A stretch of DNA of 10,372 bases from an uncultured Oscillospiraceae bacterium (GTDB lineage: Bacteria; Bacillota; Clostridia; Oscillospirales; Oscillospiraceae), in the NCBI GenBank assembly GCA_900756495.1, contig CAAEKI010000033.1, forward strand, positions 1 to 10,372, read 5' to 3'. Shown here one piece after another: positions 6,397 to 10,372 of this stretch. The notes under the pieces were generated by a model, which made no database searches, was not told the origin of the DNA, and saw nothing but the letters and a program-made list of their open reading frames with translations. Every line of letters starts with the position of its first letter. Position 1 is the stretch's first letter. Position numbers and translations under genes: made by a program.

Positions 6397-7440
6397 TTGA
6401 ATATGCGTGAAGTGCTGGGGCGGCTCTCAGCTCAGGCCGGCCCTTCCGGCTTTGAGGCGCCTGTGGCACAGTTGGCTGTCGAACTGATGCGCCCTCTGGT
6501 GGACGAGGTGTCTGTCGACCGTATGGGCAATGTGGTAGGAATACGCCGCTGCGGAAAGCCGGGGGCGAAGCGCCTGCTGCTGGACGCACATTTGGATGAG
6601 ATTGGACTCATTGTCACCGGTGTGGAGGACGGCTTTCTGGCCTTTCGATCCATCGGGGGGGTGGATCCCAGGATGCTGCCCGACCGGGAGCTTACGATTC
6701 TGACCAATCCCCCTATTCTGGGGGTTGTGGCCTGCCTTCCTCCACACGTGCAGAAGGCGGGCGACAGTAAAACGGCCATTCCCATCAGCGATCTGCGTAT
6801 CGATATAGGCATGGGGCAGGAAGCGGCCGCAGAGACCGTGCCCATCGGAACGCCAATTGTTTTCCGGGGAGGCTGCGCTCCGCTGGGGGCGGACAAGCTC
6901 TGCGGAAAGGCTATGGACGACCGATCCTGTTTTGTAACCCTGCTCAGGACACTGGAACTCTTAAAGGACAAGCGGCTGGACGTGGATCTCTATGTCATGG
7001 GCAGCACCCGTGAGGAGGTCTCGGGGGCGGGGGCAAAGACCGGAATCTTCTCCATTGATCCCGACTGGTGCGTGGCTGTAGACGTAACCCACGGCAAGAC
7101 CCCGGACGTGTCATCCAAGGATTATACGCTGGAGCTGGGGGGCGGTCCCGCTATTGGCGTGGGGCCCAATATGACCCGCTGGATGACCCGGCGTATGATT
7201 GAAAAGGCTGAAGGGAAGAAAATCCCCTATCAGCTGGAGGTCATGACAGGGCACACCGGAACCAACGGCTGGGGGATGCAGATCAGCCGGGAAGGGGTGG
7301 CTACCTCGGTGGTCTCTCTGCCTCTGCGCTATATGCACAGTCCCATCGAGGTGCTGGAAGTGGAAGATATGGAGCGCACCGCAGCATTGCTGGCCGCATT
7401 TGCGGAGGGACTGGGAGAGGAGGCTGAATCGCTGTGCTAA
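6397..7440 (+). CDS. M42-family metallo-aminopeptidase, paralog 1
   Basis: Cytoplasmic M42 (TET/YsdC/CelM-type) aminopeptidase, 347 residues. Such enzymes form large tetrahedral or multimeric shells and trim short peptides from the N-terminus with two metal ions. Expected ligands and catalytic residues are present: His65 and Asp67 (AHLDEIG), bridging Asp174 (MDDR), catalytic Glu206 and ligand Glu207 (TREEVSGAGA), Asp229 (AVDVTHG) and His314 (RYMHSPIE). Two motifs depart from the classic form: TREE replaces QEE, and TGTNGWG (287-293) stands where others have GGTDAG. The start is uncertain between TTG 6397 and ATG 6403. TTG lies eight bases after GAGGAG (6383-6388) and gives the same N-terminal length before GPSG as paralog 3, so it is preferred. 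It begins 13 bases after murD and overlaps the next gene by seven. The substrate is unknown. Confidence 0.9.
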   Translation: MNMREVLGRLSAQAGPSGFEAPVAQLAVELMRPLVDEVSVDRMGNVVGIRRCGKPGAKRLLLDAHLDEIGLIVTGVEDGFLAFRSIGGVDPRMLPDRELTILTNPPILGVVACLPPHVQKAGDSKTAIPISDLRIDIGMGQEAAAETVPIGTPIVFRGGCAPLGADKLCGKAMDDRSCFVTLLRTLELLKDKRLDVDLYVMGSTREEVSGAGAKTGIFSIDPDWCVAVDVTHGKTPDVSSKDYTLELGGGPAIGVGPNMTRWMTRRMIEKAEGKKIPYQLEVMTGHTGTNGWGMQISREGVATSVVSLPLRYMHSPIEVLEVEDMERTAALLAAFAEGLGEEAESLC

Positions 7441-8465
7441 ATCTGGTGAAGGAGTTGTGCAGGCTGCCCGGCGTCTCCAGCTGGGAGGAGCCGGTCCGCG
7501 CGTTTATTCGGGAGCGGGTGGCGCCCCACGCCGACCAGCTTCGGGTGGACGCCCTGGGGAACCTCATTGTTTTTAAAAAAGGGAAGAAGTCCACTGGGAA
7601 CAAGCTGCTGTTGGCGGCTCATATGGACGAAGTCGGGCTGATGATCAAGCAGATTACCGACGAGGGGTATCTAAAATTCGACGCTGTAGGCGGAATTGAC
7701 CGCCGGGTACTGCTGGGAAAGCGAGTCCTGGTTGGAGAGAAGGGCGTTCCCGGTGTAGTAGGCCTCAAGGCCTATCACCTGGTATCCGAAGAAGAGGAGA
7801 AGACGGTCCCTAAGCTGGAGGATTTTTATCTGGATATCGGAGCAAAGAACAGGGAGGCCGCCGCATCCCAGGTCGCGCTGGGCGACTGTGCCGTCTTTGA
7901 CAGCGACGCCGTGGAGTTTGGCGCAGGGATGCTCAAGGCAAAGGCGTTGGACGACCGGGTGGGCTGCGCCGTTATGATGAAGCTGATCGAGGAAGATCTG
8001 CCTTTGGACTGTACTTTCGCCTTCACGGTGCAGGAGGAGGTGGGTACCCGGGGAGCGTTTGGTGCGGCCTTCTCCGTGGAGCCCGAAATCGCCCTGGTGC
8101 TGGAGACCACCACCGCTGCAGACCTGGCCGGCGCCCCCGGGCATAAGCAGGTCTGCGCGCTGGGGAGAGGACCGGTAGTCCCCTTTATGGATGGGGGATC
8201 CGTAGCTGACCGGAGGCTCTATGAGCTGATGCGGGAGCTGGCTGAGCAGGACGGGATTCCTTGGCAGACCAAGCATTACCTGGCCGGTGGAAACGACGCC
8301 GCCGCCATCCAGCGCACCAAGGCTGGAGTGAGAACTGTGGTGATGAGCGCAGCCGTGCGGTATCTCCACGCTCCGGCCAGTGTGGCCTGTATCCAGGATT
8401 TAGACGATATGTTAAAGCTGGCGCGGCTCTTCCTGAAAGCCGTGGCCGAACGGGAGGACATTTGA
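7434..8465 (+). CDS. M42-family metallo-aminopeptidase, paralog 2
   Basis: Second of three adjacent M42 peptidases, 343 residues. The predicted metal site is complete: His63 and Asp65 (AHMDEVG), Asp173 (LDDRVG), catalytic Glu201 with ligand Glu202 (QEEVGTRGA), Glu224 (VLETTTAAD) and His312 (RYLHAPAS). The second-metal ligand is Glu here but Asp in both neighbours. The substrate-pocket motif reads GGNDAAAIQ (285-293) instead of GGTDAGAI. These differences suggest another peptide preference, not loss of activity. GTG at 7434 is the start because GAGGAGG (7417-7423) lies ten bases upstream and the N-terminus MLNLVKELCRLPGVSSWEE matches the family. It overlaps the stop of paralog 1 by seven bases, and the next gene begins two bases after its own stop, so translation is probably coupled. 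Confidence 0.92.
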   Translation: MLNLVKELCRLPGVSSWEEPVRAFIRERVAPHADQLRVDALGNLIVFKKGKKSTGNKLLLAAHMDEVGLMIKQITDEGYLKFDAVGGIDRRVLLGKRVLVGEKGVPGVVGLKAYHLVSEEEEKTVPKLEDFYLDIGAKNREAAASQVALGDCAVFDSDAVEFGAGMLKAKALDDRVGCAVMMKLIEEDLPLDCTFAFTVQEEVGTRGAFGAAFSVEPEIALVLETTTAADLAGAPGHKQVCALGRGPVVPFMDGGSVADRRLYELMRELAEQDGIPWQTKHYLAGGNDAAAIQRTKAGVRTVVMSAAVRYLHAPASVACIQDLDDMLKLARLFLKAVAEREDI

Positions 8466-8466
8466 G

Positions 8467-9465
8467 ATGGAAATTTTGAAAACCCTTCAGGCCCTCAACG
8501 CCTGTCACGGCCCATCGGGAGATGAACGCGGCGTTGCTGCCGCCATTGAAAAGCTGGCGTCTCCCTATGTAGATGAGTGTTTCTCCGACACACTCGGTAA
8601 TCTGATCTGCCACAAAAAAGGAAACGGCCCCAAGGTGATGTTTGCCGCTCATATGGACACCATCGGTCTGATTGCCACCCATATTGATGAAAAGGGCTTT
8701 GTGCATTTTGGCAAAGTGGGGGGGCTGTACACGCACAGCGTTCTCCACATCCCGGTCCGCTTCCGCAACGGCATACGCGGCCTGGTCTCTCTGGATGAGG
8801 GCGTCGAGCCCAAAAACGCCAAGCTGGACGATCTCTATATCGACATCGGCGCTGAAAGTGAGACCCAGGCGAAAGCGATGATACAGGTGGGAGATACTGC
8901 CATATACGATCTGCCCGCCTTTGCGGCGGGGAACCGTGTGGTCTCCCCATATCTGGACAACCGGATCTCCTGTGTGGCGCTTCTGATGGCTATGGAACGG
9001 CTGGAGAGGAGCAGCAACGATCTCTATTTTGTCTTTACCGTCCAGGAGGAATTGGGACTTCGCGGGGCCAGGACGGCGGCCTATGGCATTGACCCCGATT
9101 ACGGTATCGCTGTGGATGTGACGCTTACCGACGACGAGCTGGGCGCAAAGCACAGCGCCAGCAGTATTCTGGGCGGCGGGGCGGCCATCAAGGTGATGGA
9201 CAGCTCGGTGATCTCCCACCCCGTTGTGGTGGAGAAGCTCTCTGCACTGGCTGTGGAACGGGGCATCAAGGCCCAGCGGGACGTCATCCGCGGCGGGGGT
9301 ACCGACGCAGGAGCGATCCACCAGACCCGCTCCGGTGTGTACACCGGCGGGATCTCCGTGCCCTGCCGCTATACGCACTCACCGGTGGAAATGGCCGACA
9401 GGGGCGACGTAGAGTCCTGCGCAGCTCTGATTACAGCCTTTGCCGAGGCGAAGCTGGACGTATGA
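8467..9465 (+). CDS. M42-family metallo-aminopeptidase, paralog 3
   Basis: Third M42 peptidase, 332 residues and the most classical around the substrate pocket: GGGTDAGAIHQTRSG (276-290) and the C-terminal CRYTHSPVEM (300-309). Predicted metal and catalytic residues are His62 and Asp64, Asp164, Glu194 and Glu195 (QEELGLRGA), Asp217 (AVDVTLTDD) and His304. It differs from its neighbours in AHMDTIG (Thr instead of Glu after the metal Asp) and in YLDNR instead of the usual DDR. The bridging Asp is kept in both. The ATG follows GGGAGGA (8452-8457) inside the end of paralog 2 by about nine bases. Forty-seven bases without hairpin or promoter separate it from the PLP enzyme gene downstream. Its job is inferred to be hydrolysis of short peptides in the cytoplasm. 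Specificity cannot be read from sequence. Confidence 0.92.
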   Translation: MEILKTLQALNACHGPSGDERGVAAAIEKLASPYVDECFSDTLGNLICHKKGNGPKVMFAAHMDTIGLIATHIDEKGFVHFGKVGGLYTHSVLHIPVRFRNGIRGLVSLDEGVEPKNAKLDDLYIDIGAESETQAKAMIQVGDTAIYDLPAFAAGNRVVSPYLDNRISCVALLMAMERLERSSNDLYFVFTVQEELGLRGARTAAYGIDPDYGIAVDVTLTDDELGAKHSASSILGGGAAIKVMDSSVISHPVVVEKLSALAVERGIKAQRDVIRGGGTDAGAIHQTRSGVYTGGISVPCRYTHSPVEMADRGDVESCAALITAFAEAKLDV

Positions 9466-9512
9466 GCAGGAAGCTGGATATCAGATAGAAAACAGATAAA
9501 GGATTTCAGGAT

Positions 9513-10372
9513 ATGGCGATAGAGATAAGTGAGCGCGTGCGCACGCTTGCGCACCAGGCCCAGGCAGAGCTGACCGGACAATTCGGACAAATTGACGCAG
9601 TTGCGGAGGAAAACGTCCAAAAGGTACTCTCCGCATTTCAAAAACACCGGGTGGCCGACGCCTATTTTGCCGGTACCACCGGTTACGGATACGATGACAT
9701 CGGCCGGGACAAGCTGGATGAGATCTATGCCGATATCTTTGGCACGGAGGACGCCCTGGTTCGCATCGGCTTTGTCAATGGCACCCATGCCATCACCTGC
9801 GCCCTCTTCGGAGCGTTGAAGCCCGGGGACGTGCTTCTCTCCGCCGTGGGCGCGCCCTATGATACCCTCCTGGGTGCGATAGGCGTGGCCGACAAGGGAC
9901 CAGGTTCCCTGAAGGATTACGGCGTGACCTACCGGCAGGTGGATCTGAAGGAGGATCGGCCTGACCTGGAGGGACTGGCCGAGGCCGCAAAGGATCCAAG
10001 GGTAAAGGCCGTCCTCATCCAGCGCTCCAAGGGTTACTCCACCAGAGCCTCTCTCTCCGTGGACGAGATTGGGGAGATGTGCCGGATCGTCAAGGGGGTC
10101 AACCCAGGCGCGGCGGTGCTGGTGGACAACTGCTACGGGGAGTTCGTGGAGACCAGAGAACCCACCCAGGTCGGAGCCGATCTGGTGGTGGGCTCTCTGA
10201 TTAAAAATCCCGGCGGCGGTCTGGCCCCCACAGGGGGCTATCTCGCAGGGCGGCGGGATTTGGTGGAGGGGGCGGCCATGCGCCTGACCTGCCCTGGCAT
10301 CGGAAAAGAGTGCGGCTCCACACTGGGAAACAACCGGGCTCTCTACCAAGGGCTGTTCCTGGCCCCCCACAC
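9513..10372 (+). CDS. Methionine gamma-lyase/YnbB-family PLP enzyme (partial, runs off window)
   Basis: First 286 codons of a fold-type I PLP-dependent protein. The family (Met_gamma_lyase, B. subtilis YnbB; also called 'aluminium resistance protein') is widespread in Firmicutes and related to Cys/Met metabolism enzymes, but its true reaction is poorly established. Recognisable are the GTTGYGYDDIGRD block (54-66), VNGTHAI (88-94), VDNCYGE (204-210) with Asp205 expected to contact the pyridine nitrogen, and the Schiff-base lysine Lys231 in SLIKNPGGG. Family members are about 410-430 residues, so roughly a third is missing beyond the right edge. No stop or frameshift is seen. ATG at 9513 follows AAAGGA (9498-9503) at nine bases. 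It lies 47 bases after the third M42 gene in the same direction with no terminator between, so it may share the transcript. Confidence 0.9.
   Translation, partial: MAIEISERVRTLAHQAQAELTGQFGQIDAVAEENVQKVLSAFQKHRVADAYFAGTTGYGYDDIGRDKLDEIYADIFGTEDALVRIGFVNGTHAITCALFGALKPGDVLLSAVGAPYDTLLGAIGVADKGPGSLKDYGVTYRQVDLKEDRPDLEGLAEAAKDPRVKAVLIQRSKGYSTRASLSVDEIGEMCRIVKGVNPGAAVLVDNCYGEFVETREPTQVGADLVVGSLIKNPGGGLAPTGGYLAGRRDLVEGAAMRLTCPGIGKECGSTLGNNRALYQGLFLAPH

Noticed and set aside
5310..9378. Long antisense open frames opposite murD and the M42 genes (for example 5310-6266, 7671-8369 and 8185-9378, minus)
   Set aside because: They lie wholly opposite well-supported genes, have no recognisable domains and arise from the high GC and codon pattern of the sense genes.
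7434..9465. Possibility that the three M42 genes are an assembly duplication
   Set aside because: Their protein sequences differ throughout and in key motifs, so they are genuine diverged paralogs.
9369..10370. 333-codon minus-strand frame at the right edge
   Set aside because: It is antisense to the PLP-enzyme gene, whose lysine, aspartate and N-terminal motifs are clear. The antisense product shows no family features.

Overview
The window looks like chromosomal DNA of a fairly GC-rich Clostridia-type Firmicute, possibly of the Oscillospiraceae kind. That is an inference from the trmK-nif3 pair, strong GGAGG Shine-Dalgarno sites, frequent GTG and TTG starts and a Firmicute-style gene set. 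Nothing in the sequence fixes the species. Most of the content is housekeeping. I see no CRISPR array, insertion sequence, phage gene, tRNA or 16S/23S/5S rRNA gene.

Layout. Positions 99-1597 (+) hold the overlapping pair trmK (tRNA m1A22 methyltransferase) and a NIF3-family metalloprotein. Positions 1602-2800 (+) are a separate unit: an extended -10 promoter, a YebC/TACO1-type translation factor, a small cupin four bases after it, and a 16-bp perfect-stem terminator. Positions 2807-3283 (-) are a decayed membrane-protein gene. Positions 3312-3739 (-) are a complete RNase P RNA gene (rnpB) with a near-consensus promoter and its own terminator. Positions 3766-4791 (-) are two GNAT acetyltransferases in tandem behind a TGn-TATAAT promoter.

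From 4930 to the right edge (+) the sequence reads as one long operon led by a strong promoter: murD, three consecutive paralogous M42 metallo-aminopeptidases (overlap or gap of a few bases between genes), then the first 286 codons of a PLP-dependent methionine gamma-lyase/YnbB-family protein that runs off the window.

How the genes relate. trmK, yebC and rnpB act on tRNA and translation. murD makes the peptidoglycan precursor UDP-MurNAc-L-Ala-D-Glu. The three M42 peptidases keep a full dinuclear-metal active site but differ in motifs around it, which suggests a set of cytoplasmic peptide-trimming enzymes with split specificity or mixed subunits. This triple M42 cassette is the most distinctive part of the window. 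I found no clear sign of a wholly new biological system.
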